Positions 1 to 9,303 of a stretch of 64,000 bases of DNA are shown here, piece after piece. Positions within the stretch are counted from its first letter, which is position 1. Every line of letters begins with the position of its first letter. The stretch is from an uncultured Pelagibacteraceae bacterium (GTDB taxonomy: Bacteria; Pseudomonadota; Alphaproteobacteria; Pelagibacterales; Pelagibacteraceae), in the NCBI GenBank assembly GCA_902516345.1, contig CABXYJ010000004.1, positions 20,021 through 84,020 of the forward strand. Direction: 5' to 3'. The notes below the pieces were generated by a model. It saw only the letters and a list, made by a program, of their open reading frames with translations, ran no database searches and had not been told where the DNA came from. The position numbers and the translations under genes were made by a program.

Positions 1-201
1 TTTTAAATCTAAATTGGGTTTTTGATCAAATTTTTTTGCTTTATCAATGGCTGATGTAAAATCATTTGTAATATAGGTGTTCAATTCCTCAGATTTTTCA
101 GATCTATCAATAAATGCTTTGGTTACATCTGTTGAAGAAAGTTTTTTATTTTTTATATTTTCAACTAATTCAGTAAGAGATTGTTTTGTTATATCTGACA
201 T
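1..201 (-). CDS. gatA: Asp-tRNA(Asn)/Glu-tRNA(Gln) amidotransferase subunit A (5' part only)
   Basis: Only the first 67 codons are inside the window; the gene runs off the left edge. The N-terminus begins MSDITKQSLTELVENI, typical of the helical start of GatA, the amidase subunit that makes ammonia from glutamine for transamidation of mischarged Glu-tRNA(Gln) or Asp-tRNA(Asn). The catalytic Lys-Ser-Ser region lies outside the window, so the call rests on this N-terminus and on the directly preceding gatC. The ATG at 201 overlaps the gatC stop by one base (TAATG), a sign of coupled translation. Confidence 0.85.
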   Translation of the reverse strand, partial: MSDITKQSLTELVENIKNKKLSSTDVTKAFIDRSEKSEELNTYITNDFTSAIDKAKKFDQKPNLDLK

Positions 202-488
202 TATTCAATCACCTTGGGTACTACAAAATAATCCTCATTATCCTGAGGAGAATTTTTAACAATTTGTTCTCTTATATTTTTACTTTTTACTTTATCAGAT
301 CTTAATTTTAAGGTTGTTTCAGCAATAGAAGTTAATGGTTCTACATTATCAGTTTTTAATTCATTAAGTTTTTCAATGAAATCAAAAATAGAATTTAAAT
401 CACCAGCCAATTTTTCAGCTCTTTGCTCATCAACCGAAATTCTTGCTAATTTTGATATATGTTTTATTGTTTTAAGATCTATGCTCAT
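201..488 (-). CDS. gatC: Asp-tRNA(Asn)/Glu-tRNA(Gln) amidotransferase subunit C
   Basis: The 95-residue product has the size and pattern of GatC, the small subunit that wraps around GatA and holds it to GatB. It starts MSIDLKTIKHISKLARI, with the HISKLARI-type helix and the later 'NSIFDFIEKLNEL' segment expected for the family, and a 'VEPLTS' stretch near residue 50. The gene is first in a gatC-gatA unit whose stop and start codons overlap by one base. It diverges from ruvX across a 50-base gap that must hold both promoters. Confidence 0.93.
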   Translation of the reverse strand: MSIDLKTIKHISKLARISVDEQRAEKLAGDLNSIFDFIEKLNELKTDNVEPLTSIAETTLKLRSDKVKSKNIREQIVKNSPQDNEDYFVVPKVIE

Positions 489-538
489 ATGCTATTTAAA
501 TATGACGCAAAGTATCACTTAAGTTTAAAATATACAAT

Positions 539-994
539 ATGATCACTTTAGAGGAATTCAAAAAGAAACGCTCAGATAAGTGTAGATTGATAGGTTTAGA
601 CCTCGGCTCTAAAAGAATTGGTGTGTCAATCTGTGATGAAAAACAACTAATAGCCACTCCGTTAAAAACAATAAATAGAAATTCGCTTAAGGATCTTATT
701 GATGAACTAAGATTAATTATTAATGAAAATAATATAAAAGGAATCATTGTTGGAAATCCTTTAAATATGGATGGATCCTCAGGTAGGTCAGCTCAATCAG
801 TAAAAGATACAACAGAAAATATTGAAAAAAACTTAGACATTCCGATTTGTCTGTGGGATGAGAGACTTTCAACTGTTGGTGCTTTTAACCTATCCAGCCA
901 ATTAGATATTAATGTAAGTAAAAGAGAAAAAAAAATCGATGAAAACGCCGCTGCTTTTATATTACAAGGAGCTTTAGATTTTTTGAATAATTAA
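539..994 (+). CDS. ruvX: RuvX/YqgF family nuclease, 16S rRNA 5'-end maturation / Holliday junction resolvase-like
   Basis: The 151-residue protein has an RNase H-like fold signature. The motif GLDLGSKRIG begins near residue 19 with the first acidic residue at D21, followed by 'IIVGNPLNMDG', 'LWDERLST' and the C-terminal 'DENAAAFILQ' acidic motif. These are the conserved YqgF blocks. The family was first described as a putative Holliday junction resolvase and is also implicated in pre-16S rRNA processing; the sequence alone does not decide between these roles. The N-terminus is about 15 residues longer than many homologues. pyrB follows 42 bases downstream on the same strand. Confidence 0.92.
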   Translation: MITLEEFKKKRSDKCRLIGLDLGSKRIGVSICDEKQLIATPLKTINRNSLKDLIDELRLIINENNIKGIIVGNPLNMDGSSGRSAQSVKDTTENIEKNLDIPICLWDERLSTVGAFNLSSQLDINVSKREKKIDENAAAFILQGALDFLNN

Positions 995-1036
995 TACTTG
1001 CTATTATAGAGGTTTATAGCTATAGAGTTGGTTTTA

Positions 1037-1978
1037 ATGGCAATTCCAACAAACAAAGCTATTAAAATAACTCAAAAACACTTGTTAGGAATTCAAGATT
1101 TATCAATTAATGATGTTAACTTGATTTTAGATGAGGCAAATACATTTATAAAGGTCAATCAGGGTAAAAATAAAAAAGTTGATGTGTTGAGGGGTAAAAC
1201 TCAAATTAACTTATTTTTTGAACCATCAACAAGAACTCAAAGTTCCTTTGAATTAGCTGGTAAAAGACTTGGTGCAGATGTCATGTCTATGAACATAAGT
1301 AACTCAGCAATTAAAAAAGGTGAAACATTAATTGATACTGCCATGACTTTAAATGCAATGCACCCAGATATAATCGTTATTAGACATCAAGACTCTGGAG
1401 CTTGTAATTTGCTCTCTCAAAAAGTTAATTGTGCTGTCTTGAATGCTGGAGATGGGAGGAGAGAGCATCCTACTCAAGCTTTATTAGATGCACTAACAAT
1501 TAAAACTCGTAAAAATAAAATTGAAGGTTTGAAAATTGCAATATGTGGAGACATACTTCATTCAAGAGTAGCTAGATCGAATATTTATTTACTAAATATG
1601 TTAGGAGCTGAAGTAAATATAGTTGCTCCAACAAATTTAACGCCAAGAGAAATTGAAAAATTTGGAGTTAATACTTTCACTGATATGAGAAAAGGATTGA
1701 AAGATTGCGATATAGTTATGATGTTAAGATTACAAAATGAAAGAATGACTAGTTCTTATCTTTCGTCCAATAGAGAATATTATGAATATTACGGGTTAAC
1801 AACTGATAAACTAGAATATGCTAAACCTGACGCATTAATTATGCATCCCGGTCCAATGAATAGAGGTATAGAGATAGATACAATATTAGCTGATGATATA
1901 AACAAAAGTGTAATTAAAGAGCAAGTAGAACTTGGAGTGGCGGTTAGAATGGCATGTTTGAAAATATTTTGCAAATAA
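1037..1978 (+). CDS. pyrB: Aspartate carbamoyltransferase catalytic chain
   Basis: This enzyme condenses carbamoyl phosphate with aspartate in pyrimidine synthesis. The carbamoyl-phosphate loop '[13 protein letters not shown]' and the motifs '[11 protein letters not shown]' and 'HPGPMNRG' are all present, and the length of 313 residues is normal. The open frame extends upstream to a TTG at 1028; ATG 1037 is preferred because it gives the usual family start, although neither codon has a clear Shine-Dalgarno. The stop codon directly abuts the pyrC start (TAA then ATG), so the two products are probably made together, as in species where a dihydroorotase-like protein is a structural partner of PyrB. 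Confidence 0.95.
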   Translation: MAIPTNKAIKITQKHLLGIQDLSINDVNLILDEANTFIKVNQGKNKKVDVLRGKTQINLFFEPSTRTQSSFELAGKRLGADVMSMNISNSAIKKGETLIDTAMTLNAMHPDIIVIRHQDSGACNLLSQKVNCAVLNAGDGRREHPTQALLDALTIKTRKNKIEGLKIAICGDILHSRVARSNIYLLNMLGAEVNIVAPTNLTPREIEKFGVNTFTDMRKGLKDCDIVMMLRLQNERMTSSYLSSNREYYEYYGLTTDKLEYAKPDALIMHPGPMNRGIEIDTILADDINKSVIKEQVELGVAVRMACLKIFCK

Positions 1979-3265
1979 ATGAAAAAACAATATTTTATAA
2001 ATGCAAACATAGTTGATCCTCATAACTCAATAAATGAGAAAGGAGGTTTAATTATAAGTGAAGATGGTAAGATTGAAGCTATTGGAAAAAAAGTTAACAC
2101 AAACAACATTCCAAGTAGAGAGAAACCAATTGATTTAAAAGAAAAATATATTTTTCCTGGTTTAGTTGATATGAGAGTATTCGTAGGCGAACCTGGTTAC
2201 GAATATAAAGAAAATTTCAGAACTCTAAGTGATGCAGCCTTATCAGGAGGAGTTACTTCAGTTGTAACAATGCCGAATACAGATCCAGTAATAGATAATG
2301 TATCTATAGTAGATTTTTTGAAAAGAAGAGGAAGAGATAAGTCAAAAATTAATATATTTCCATGTGCCTCTCTTACAAAAAACGTTGAAGGAAGGAACAT
2401 GATAGAGTTTGGACTTTTACAAAGTAAAGGAATAATAGCTTTTACAGATGGTGTAAAAACAATTCAAAATCCAAGATTAATGTCACGAATAATGAACTCT
2501 GCTGGTGATCTTGGGTGTTTAATTATGCAACATGCTGAAGATTATGAGCTTGCAAAAAATGGAATGATAAATTCTGGAATAATTGCATCTAAATTAGGGT
2601 TATCAGGCATACCAGAAATTGCCGAGAGAATTTCGATTGAAAGAGACCTAACATTACTTGAAAAAGTAAAATGTAGATACCACATTTCACAATTATCATC
2701 ACAAAAATCAGTTGAGGTAATAAAATATAGAAAAGAAATTGTTAAATTTACCTCAGGTGTTTCTATAAATAATCTATCTTTAAATGAAAATGATATCGGT
2801 GATTTTAAAACCTTTTTAAAACTATCTCCTCCATTAAGAAGAGAGGAAGACAGATTAGCTCTGGTCCAAGGTTTAAAAGATGGTTTGATTGATGTAATTG
2901 TTTCAGATCATAAGCCTGAAGATGAGGAATCTAAAAGATTAACATTTGCACAAGCTGCTACAGGTGCTTCTGGTATAGAAACTTTATTATCATTGGCTTT
3001 AGAACTATACCATAACGATTCACTTAAACTTGAAACTATTATAAAAGCCCTCACCTCTAATCCAGCAAAAATATTAAAAATAGATAAAGGTAATTTATCT
3101 ATTGGAAATGATGCTGACTTATGTATTGTTGATATTAATAAACCGTGGATTGTAAAAAAAGATAAATTAGTCTCTAAGTCAAAAAATACTTCAATCGAAA
3201 ACAAAAAACTTCAAGGAAAAGTAATAAATACATTTGTAAAAGGCAAAGAATTATTTAGGCTTTAA
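1979..3265 (+). CDS. pyrC: Dihydroorotase-like protein (PyrC family, probably non-catalytic)
   Basis: The 428-residue protein is an amidohydrolase-fold class I dihydroorotase homologue. It keeps 'GGVTSVVTMPNTDPV', the histidines in 'MQHAED' and 'YHISQLSS', and 'SDHKPEDEESK'. However, the N-terminal metal site, normally D-x-H-x-H after the 'PGLVD' strand, reads D64-M-R66-V-F68, so both histidines are absent. Related proteins encoded next to pyrB in other bacteria, such as the PyrC' of Pseudomonas, are non-catalytic scaffolds for aspartate carbamoyltransferase. By that analogy this is likely a structural partner, and a true dihydroorotase should be encoded elsewhere. The start directly follows the pyrB stop. 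Confidence 0.85.
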   Translation: MKKQYFINANIVDPHNSINEKGGLIISEDGKIEAIGKKVNTNNIPSREKPIDLKEKYIFPGLVDMRVFVGEPGYEYKENFRTLSDAALSGGVTSVVTMPNTDPVIDNVSIVDFLKRRGRDKSKINIFPCASLTKNVEGRNMIEFGLLQSKGIIAFTDGVKTIQNPRLMSRIMNSAGDLGCLIMQHAEDYELAKNGMINSGIIASKLGLSGIPEIAERISIERDLTLLEKVKCRYHISQLSSQKSVEVIKYRKEIVKFTSGVSINNLSLNENDIGDFKTFLKLSPPLRREEDRLALVQGLKDGLIDVIVSDHKPEDEESKRLTFAQAATGASGIETLLSLALELYHNDSLKLETIIKALTSNPAKILKIDKGNLSIGNDADLCIVDINKPWIVKKDKLVSKSKNTSIENKKLQGKVINTFVKGKELFRL

Positions 3266-3269
3266 TAAT

Positions 3270-3848
3270 ATGGATATTTTTTTTATTGCTTTAACTTGTT
3301 ATTTGATTGGATCAATACCGTTTGGATTTATACTAACTAAAATATTTTTGAAAAAGGATGTCAGAGAAATTGGTTCCGGTAACATTGGCGCGACTAATGT
3401 TTTAAGAACTGGAAATAAAACAGTTGGCTATTTGACATTAATTTTAGATATTCTGAAGGCGGTGATACCAATCATATACATTAAGTTTTTTTTCCAAGAT
3501 TTTATATATATTTCTGCTTTATGTGTATTCTTAGGTCATGTATTTCCTCTTTGGTTAAAGTTCAAAGGAGGAAAAGGTGTTGCTACTTTCGTTGGAATCT
3601 TATTTGCTATAGATATTTATCTTGGAGTAGTCTTTACCATTTCATGGTTTATAACATTTTTTATTTCTAAATACTCTTCTCTTTCATCTTTAGTAGGTGC
3701 AGCTTCTATACCAATTTATTTACTAATTCTAAATCAATTTGATCAGGTAATTTTTTTTATAATAATGTTTGTCTTAATATTTTTTACCCATAGAGAAAAT
3801 ATTAAAAGGTTGAAAAATAAAGAGGAAAATAAGACTAAGATTTATTAA
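3270..3848 (+). CDS. plsY: Glycerol-3-phosphate acyltransferase PlsY
   Basis: This integral membrane enzyme transfers the acyl group of acyl-phosphate to glycerol-3-phosphate, the first step of phospholipid synthesis. The 192-residue protein has about five hydrophobic segments and the conserved cytoplasmic motifs 'GSGNIGATNVLRTG' (residues about 37-50) and 'KFKGGKGVAT' (about 95-104). It starts 4 bases after the pyrC stop and is followed after 36 bases by topA. In many alphaproteobacteria dprA lies between plsY and topA; here there is no room for it. Confidence 0.95.
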   Translation: MDIFFIALTCYLIGSIPFGFILTKIFLKKDVREIGSGNIGATNVLRTGNKTVGYLTLILDILKAVIPIIYIKFFFQDFIYISALCVFLGHVFPLWLKFKGGKGVATFVGILFAIDIYLGVVFTISWFITFFISKYSSLSSLVGAASIPIYLLILNQFDQVIFFIIMFVLIFFTHRENIKRLKNKEENKTKIY

Positions 3849-3884
3849 TTTGACTATCTAGGTCTTTTGAGTAGTTTGTAGATT

Positions 3885-6464
3885 ATGAATTTGGTCATTG
3901 TTGAAAGTCCTGCTAAAGCTAAGACTATTAACAAGTATCTAGGTGATGATTATAAAGTTTTAGCAAGTTATGGTCATATAAGAGACTTACCTTCTAAAAA
4001 TGGTTCTGTTGATCCTGATCAAGATTTTAAAATGGAATGGGAAGTTGACAACTTTTCAAAAAAATATCTTAAAGAAATTACAGATGCTGCTAAAAACTCT
4101 ACTAAAATAATATTGGCTACTGACCCTGATCGTGAAGGTGAAGCAATAGCTTGGCACGTAAAAGAGTATTTAAATGAAAAAAAACTTTTGAAAGATAAAG
4201 AAATTGAGCGTGTTGTGTTTAATGAAATAACAAAAAAAGCTGTAATACATGGAATAGAGAACCCTAGACAGATTGAACCACTACTGGTTGATGCGTATAT
4301 GGCTCGAAGGGCACTAGATTATTTAGTTGGTTTTAATATTTCACCAATACTTTGGACTAAACTACCAGGCTCTAAATCAGCAGGAAGAGTCCAATCAGTG
4401 GCTTTAAAATTAATTACAGAAAGAGAGCACGAAATAGAGTCTTTTAAACCAGAAGAATTTTGGACCTTAAATATTAAATTTGCCGACAATAAAAATCAAA
4501 ATATTACTGCCAGTATAAGTCAACTAGATAACAACAAGATTGAAAAATTCTCATTTAAAAACAAAGATGAAATAAATAAAGCTATATCAAGTATTAACAA
4601 AAAAAAATTTAGTATTGTTGATATTTCAAGCAAGGTGATAAATCGTAATCCTTCTGGGCCTTTCACTACATCTACTCTACAACAAACTGCTTCAAGTAGA
4701 TTAGGTTTTGGTGCATCTAGAACAATGCAAATCGCCCAAAAACTATATCAAGGAATAGAGATAGAAGGTGAAACTATTGGATTGATCACTTACATGAGAA
4801 CTGATGGAACCAACTTATCCAAAGATGCAGTAATGTCTTTCAGAAATTATATCCAAGAAGAAATTGGTAATGAATATTTACCAAAAGATCCTTTAAACTA
4901 CTCTGGTAAAAAAGCAAAAAATGCTCAGGAGGCACACGAGGCAATAAGACCTACAGATATTATTAGAACTCCTCTAAGTGTTAAAAAATATCTAAGTACA
5001 GATCAAAATAAACTATATGACCTCATTTGGAGCAGGGCTTTGTCTTCTCAAATGCATTCTGCCAAGTTTGATAGAAATACTATTACTATAACTTCCGATG
5101 CAAATGATACAGTTTGTAAAGCTAGTGGTTCAGTTCTAAAATTTGATGGTTTTTTAAAGGTTTATAATAACCAAAATAAGGATGATGATGAAAGTATTTT
5201 ACCAGCTATGTCTAAAGGACCTATTAATATTGAAGCATTGTTGGATGAACAACATTATACACAACCACCACCAAGATACTCTGAGGCCAGTTTAGTTAAA
5301 AAACTTGAAGAATTAGGTATTGGAAGACCATCTACTTATGCAAGCATTATATCTACAATTGCCAATAGAGGATATGCTGAAATACTTAATAAACGTTTTT
5401 TTCCCACAGATAGAGGTAAATTAATTTCAGCTTTTTTAGAAAAATTATTTTCAAAATATGTAGATTATAATTTTACAGCTGGACTGGAAGATCAATTGGA
5501 TGAGATAACCACTGGAAAAGAAAGTTGGATAAAAGTATTAGAACTTTTTTGGAAAGATTTTAATAACAATGTTTCAGAAGTTAAAGAAAAAAGAACTAGA
5601 GAAGTTTTAGATTTACTAAATGAAAGTTTAGGAAGTTTGGTTTTTGATAAAGATAAAGAGGGAAATATTTTAAGAAAATGTCAATTATGTAATAATGGAA
5701 CTCTTAGTTTAAAAAATAGTTTTAGAGGTGGTGCTTTCATAGGTTGTTCAAATTATCCAGAATGTAAATTTACAAGGCCATTATCTAAGGCGAAAGCAGC
5801 TGCACAAGCACAATTAGCCGAACCAAAATTAATTGGAAAACATGAGAACGGTAATGATATATATTTAAAAAATGGAAGATTTGGCCCATATCTTCAGTAT
5901 GAAAAAATACTAAAAGAAATTGAAAATGAAAAAACGACTAAGAAAAAGAAAAAAATTAAAAAAAATAAATTAGAAGTTAATGAGCTATTAAAAAATGTTT
6001 CAATACCCAAAGGTTTAGAATTGGAAAATATTGATTTAGAAAAAGCTAAATTCCTTTGTTCGTTGCCAAAGTCTTTAGGAATAAATCCTAATAATCAAAA
6101 AGAAATTACATTAAATACAGGTAGATTTGGTCCTTATCTAAAATGTGAAAATAAATCTGCAAGAATTGAAAATATAGAAGAGATTTTTTCAATAGGTTTA
6201 AATCGAGCAATAACTCTTATAGCTGAGGCAAAACCAGGTAGAATTTCTTCATCTATAATTAAAGATTTAGGAGAGCATCCTGAAGATAAAAAACCTGTAA
6301 GAATAATGAAAGGACAATATGGTCCTTACATCAAATACAAATCATTAAATGCTACAATTCCTGAGGAAAAAGACCCAACAGATTTAAATATGGAAGATGC
6401 ATTAATATTGATTGAGAAAAGAAAAGAGTACGATAAAAGTAAAAAAAATAAAAAAAGGAGATAA
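3885..6464 (+). CDS. topA: DNA topoisomerase I (type IA)
   Basis: The 859-residue enzyme relaxes negative supercoils. It begins with the TOPRIM start 'MNLVIVESPAKAKTI', has the acidic TOPRIM motif 'ATDPDREGEAIAWH', and carries the catalytic tyrosine in 'GLITYMRTDGTNLS', where the usual YMRTDS reads YMRTDG. 'GIGRPSTYASII' follows. The tail has one four-cysteine zinc ribbon (CQLC...CSNYPEC) and three 'GRFGPYL / GQYGPYI'-type C-terminal repeats, ending in a lysine-rich tail. The small secreted-protein gene at 6466 begins one base after its stop codon. Confidence 0.97.
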   Translation: MNLVIVESPAKAKTINKYLGDDYKVLASYGHIRDLPSKNGSVDPDQDFKMEWEVDNFSKKYLKEITDAAKNSTKIILATDPDREGEAIAWHVKEYLNEKKLLKDKEIERVVFNEITKKAVIHGIENPRQIEPLLVDAYMARRALDYLVGFNISPILWTKLPGSKSAGRVQSVALKLITEREHEIESFKPEEFWTLNIKFADNKNQNITASISQLDNNKIEKFSFKNKDEINKAISSINKKKFSIVDISSKVINRNPSGPFTTSTLQQTASSRLGFGASRTMQIAQKLYQGIEIEGETIGLITYMRTDGTNLSKDAVMSFRNYIQEEIGNEYLPKDPLNYSGKKAKNAQEAHEAIRPTDIIRTPLSVKKYLSTDQNKLYDLIWSRALSSQMHSAKFDRNTITITSDANDTVCKASGSVLKFDGFLKVYNNQNKDDDESILPAMSKGPINIEALLDEQHYTQPPPRYSEASLVKKLEELGIGRPSTYASIISTIANRGYAEILNKRFFPTDRGKLISAFLEKLFSKYVDYNFTAGLEDQLDEITTGKESWIKVLELFWKDFNNNVSEVKEKRTREVLDLLNESLGSLVFDKDKEGNILRKCQLCNNGTLSLKNSFRGGAFIGCSNYPECKFTRPLSKAKAAAQAQLAEPKLIGKHENGNDIYLKNGRFGPYLQYEKILKEIENEKTTKKKKKIKKNKLEVNELLKNVSIPKGLELENIDLEKAKFLCSLPKSLGINPNNQKEITLNTGRFGPYLKCENKSARIENIEEIFSIGLNRAITLIAEAKPGRISSSIIKDLGEHPEDKKPVRIMKGQYGPYIKYKSLNATIPEEKDPTDLNMEDALILIEKRKEYDKSKKNKKRR

Positions 6465-6465
6465 A

Positions 6466-6693
6466 ATGATAAGAAAATTTATTATAACTTCAATAATATT
6501 ACTGTTTTCTAATAGTCCAATATTAGCTGATGTAGTGGATTGTAACAAATTTAGTAAATTATCTAAAGATTATCTTAAGTGTCAAAAAGACAACCTTAAA
6601 CAAAAAAGTGATGACTCAGGCTTAACCGGTACTGTAAAAAATTTTAAGTCAAGTAAAACATTATCTGAATTTTTTAAAAAAAATAAAAAATAA
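6466..6693 (+). CDS. Small secreted protein of unknown function, 75 residues
   Basis: The product starts MIRKFIITSIILLFSNSPILA, a clean signal peptide with probable cleavage after A21. The mature part of about 54 residues is very lysine-rich, has two cysteines (C26 and C39) that could form a disulfide in the periplasm, and ends 'EFFKKNKK'. The ATG at 6466 has the sequence AAGGAG five bases upstream, so it is preferred to a TTG at 6412 inside topA. It lies one base after topA and 2 bases before the RidA-family gene, which implies co-transcription. No family was recognised. Confidence 0.7.
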   Translation: MIRKFIITSIILLFSNSPILADVVDCNKFSKLSKDYLKCQKDNLKQKSDDSGLTGTVKNFKSSKTLSEFFKKNKK

Positions 6694-6695
6694 TA

Positions 6696-7157
6696 ATGAA
6701 TTTTGAGGAAAAAATTAATGAACTTAAAATTTCACTTCCAGAAGCTAAGGCACCTGTTGGTTCTTATATAGCAACGAAAATCATTGGTAAATTACTTTAC
6801 ATATCTGGACAAATCTCAATTTCATCTTCAGGCGAATTGATCAAAGGTAAGGTTGGTAAAGATATATCTACCGAGGAAGCCTATAACGCGGCAAAGAGAT
6901 GTGGTTTAAGCATAGTTTCTCAAGTAAAAAAAGCATGTGAAGGAGATTTATCTAAAGTCAAATCATGCATAAAATTAACAGGTTTCGTAAACTCAACTGA
7001 TGACTTTATTGATCAGCCAAAAGTTATTAATGGAGCATCAGATCTTATAGCCTCAATATTTGGCGAGGCAGGTATGCATACAAGAGCTGCAGTAAGTTCT
7101 AATAGTTTACCTCTTGGAGTTGCTGTTGAGGTTGATGCAATTTTCGAATTAAAATAA
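6696..7157 (+). CDS. RidA/YjgF/YER057c family protein
   Basis: The 153-residue product matches the RidA superfamily, small trimeric proteins of which the best known hydrolyse reactive enamine/imine intermediates from PLP enzymes. Visible blocks are 'LLYISGQIS' after about residue 30, 'LTGFVNSTDDF' and the C-terminal 'RAAVSSNSLPLGVAVEVDAIFEL', where the family arginine and the EVDAIFEL strand are expected. It resembles the 150-residue YjgF-like subgroup more than the 128-residue RidA itself, so a specific substrate is not assigned. Its stop lies one base from the convergent ugd stop. Confidence 0.85.
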   Translation: MNFEEKINELKISLPEAKAPVGSYIATKIIGKLLYISGQISISSSGELIKGKVGKDISTEEAYNAAKRCGLSIVSQVKKACEGDLSKVKSCIKLTGFVNSTDDFIDQPKVINGASDLIASIFGEAGMHTRAAVSSNSLPLGVAVEVDAIFELK

Positions 7158-7158
7158 A

Positions 7159-8457
7159 TTATCTACCAATACCAAAATATTTGATTTTATCTTGCCTCAT
7201 TTTAATAGGAGAATAAATATTTCTGAGATCATAAATCACAAAATTTTTATTTTTTACTAGTCTTTTAAAATTCAAAAATTTAAATTCATTCCACTCTGTA
7301 TGGATAATAATCAAATCTGTTTTAAGGCATGCTGAAGATAAATCTTTACAAAATTTGACATTAGTAAATTTATCAAACTCTTTTTTTTTACCCGTTGGAT
7401 CGTAATATCTAATTTTTGCGCCTTTTTTATGTAATCTAGGTATCATTAATAAACTTGATGCCTCTCTCATATCATCTGTATTAGGTTTAAAAGTAACCCC
7501 TAAAAAAGTAATATTCTTATTTTTAACCTTATTATTTAAAATTTTATACACTCTATTTGCTAAAATTTTTTTTCTATTTTCATTCGATCTAATAACTGTT
7601 TTTATTATGGGAAGATCCGTTTTAAAACTTTTTGCAACATCAACTAAAGCTTTTGTGTCTTTAGGAAAACAAGAGCCACCATAAGCAGGTCCTGCTCTTA
7701 AAAATCTATCTCCAATTCTTTGATCTAGCCCCATACCAAAAGAAATATCTTTTATATCTACACCACTTTTTTCACACAAATTTGCAATTTCATTAATATA
7801 TGAAATCTTTGTTGCTAAAAAAGCATTTGAAGCGTATTTGACTAACTCAGCACCTTTTCTTGAAGTATTAAAATATCTGCTTTTTTTTTTTATAATTGGT
7901 AGATATAAAGACTTCATAATTCTATTTGCTTTTTGACTATTTGTACCTACAACTACCCTATCAGGATATATAAAATCTCTAATAGCCTCTCCTTCTTTTA
8001 AGAATTCAGGATTTGATACAACATCAACAATTTTCTTTGTTCTTATTGGATTTAGAATTTTTTCAACCTTATCACCTGTTGAAACAGGGACAGTTGATTT
8101 GGTTACTACAATTTTATACTTTTTGATGTATTTTCTCAATTTCTTAGCAACTTGAAAAACATACTTCAAGTCTGCTGAATTACTTTTTTTTTTAGTTGGA
8201 GTACCAACACAAATAAAAATTATATCAGCTTTATTAACAGCAAGTTTCAGATCTGAAGTAAAGAATAGTCTCTTTTGTTTCACATTTCTCTTTAATATTT
8301 CATCAAGACCAGGCTCATGAATTGGTATTTTTCCTTGTTTCAACAAATTAATTTTTTCTTTGTTGTTATCAACACAATGGACAATATTTCCTAAATCAGA
8401 AAAACATACTCCTGATACAAGACCAACGTATCCTGTTCCAATCATACAAAGTCTCAT
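7159..8457 (-). CDS. ugd: UDP-glucose 6-dehydrogenase
   Basis: This enzyme oxidises UDP-glucose to UDP-glucuronate with two NAD+, supplying surface polysaccharide precursors. The 432-residue protein begins MRLCMIGTGYVGLVSGV with the Rossmann GxGxxG, has 'VVSNPEFLKEGEAI' and the catalytic cysteine in 'YGGSCFPKDTKAL', then 'LGVTFKPNTDDMREA'. ATG 8457 was chosen over the upstream frame start at 8508 because it gives the standard N-terminus and forms an ATGA overlap with the galU stop. Its substrate is the product of galU directly upstream, so the pair forms one pathway unit. Confidence 0.95.
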   Translation of the reverse strand: MRLCMIGTGYVGLVSGVCFSDLGNIVHCVDNNKEKINLLKQGKIPIHEPGLDEILKRNVKQKRLFFTSDLKLAVNKADIIFICVGTPTKKKSNSADLKYVFQVAKKLRKYIKKYKIVVTKSTVPVSTGDKVEKILNPIRTKKIVDVVSNPEFLKEGEAIRDFIYPDRVVVGTNSQKANRIMKSLYLPIIKKKSRYFNTSRKGAELVKYASNAFLATKISYINEIANLCEKSGVDIKDISFGMGLDQRIGDRFLRAGPAYGGSCFPKDTKALVDVAKSFKTDLPIIKTVIRSNENRKKILANRVYKILNNKVKNKNITFLGVTFKPNTDDMREASSLLMIPRLHKKGAKIRYYDPTGKKKEFDKFTNVKFCKDLSSACLKTDLIIIHTEWNEFKFLNFKRLVKNKNFVIYDLRNIYSPIKMRQDKIKYFGIGR

Positions 8458-9269
8458 ATTTTTGAAATCTCTTTTGACGAATTGATATAACCTTGCATTG
8501 TTCCACAATCCAAATATTTACCTTTAAAATTATGACCTATAAATTTATTTCCCTCAATTATTAATCTTCGTATTGCATCTGTAATATGTATTTCACCCCC
8601 TTTACCTTTTGGTTGGTTCTTTAATTTTTTAAAGACTTCTTTAGGTAATATATATCTTCCAATCACTGCATTGTTTGAGGGAGCACTTTTAATTTCAGGT
8701 TTTTCAATAACATCCTTTATATAAAAATTATGAATGTTAATATGATTTTTTTTTGAAAATATCCCCCATCTATTAACAGTTTTTTTATCTACTTTCATAC
8801 TAGCCATTACAGAACATTTTTTTTTTTTATGAATAGAAATCATATCTTTTGAACAATTTTTTTTAATTATCAAATCATCTGGTAGAAGCATTAAAAAAAA
8901 ATTACTTTTTATAAATTTTTGAGTCTTTAAAACTGCATCGCCAGTACCTAATGGTTTATTTTGATAAACAAATTTAACCATTTTTTTATATTTAAGAATT
9001 TTTTTATATTCACTTATTATTCTAGGATCTTTCTTTTTTTTTATTATGTTTTTATAAAAATTATCTTTATAGAAATAATCCTTTATAATTTTTTTTTTAT
9101 TGGAAATTATAAAAATTACTTCTTTAATCCCCGCTTCGATACACTCATCCAGTATATACTCAATCCCAGGTCTTCCGTTCATTGGTAATAGTTCTTTTGG
9201 AAAAACACTTGTTAGAGGAAGTAATCTTGTTCCTAGACCAGCCAATGGAATAATTGCTTGTTTAATCAT
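8454..9269 (-). CDS. galU: UTP-glucose-1-phosphate uridylyltransferase
   Basis: GalU makes UDP-glucose from UTP and glucose-1-phosphate. The 271-residue product opens with 'IPLAGLGTRLLPLTSVFPKELLP', the nucleotidyltransferase G-x-G-T-R...PK signature, followed by 'QNKPLGTGDAVL', 'MLLPDDL', 'VIEKP' and 'GKYLDCGTMQGY'. It is unusually rich in lysine and isoleucine even for this genome. It overlaps ugd by four bases. The start at 9269 faces panC across a gap of about 35 bases, so the two must have closely spaced divergent promoters. Confidence 0.95.
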   Translation of the reverse strand: MIKQAIIPLAGLGTRLLPLTSVFPKELLPMNGRPGIEYILDECIEAGIKEVIFIISNKKKIIKDYFYKDNFYKNIIKKKKDPRIISEYKKILKYKKMVKFVYQNKPLGTGDAVLKTQKFIKSNFFLMLLPDDLIIKKNCSKDMISIHKKKKCSVMASMKVDKKTVNRWGIFSKKNHINIHNFYIKDVIEKPEIKSAPSNNAVIGRYILPKEVFKKLKNQPKGKGGEIHITDAIRRLIIEGNKFIGHNFKGKYLDCGTMQGYINSSKEISKI

Positions 9270-9303
9270 TTAAATGTTTTACTTATTAAAATGTTTTATA
9301 CAA

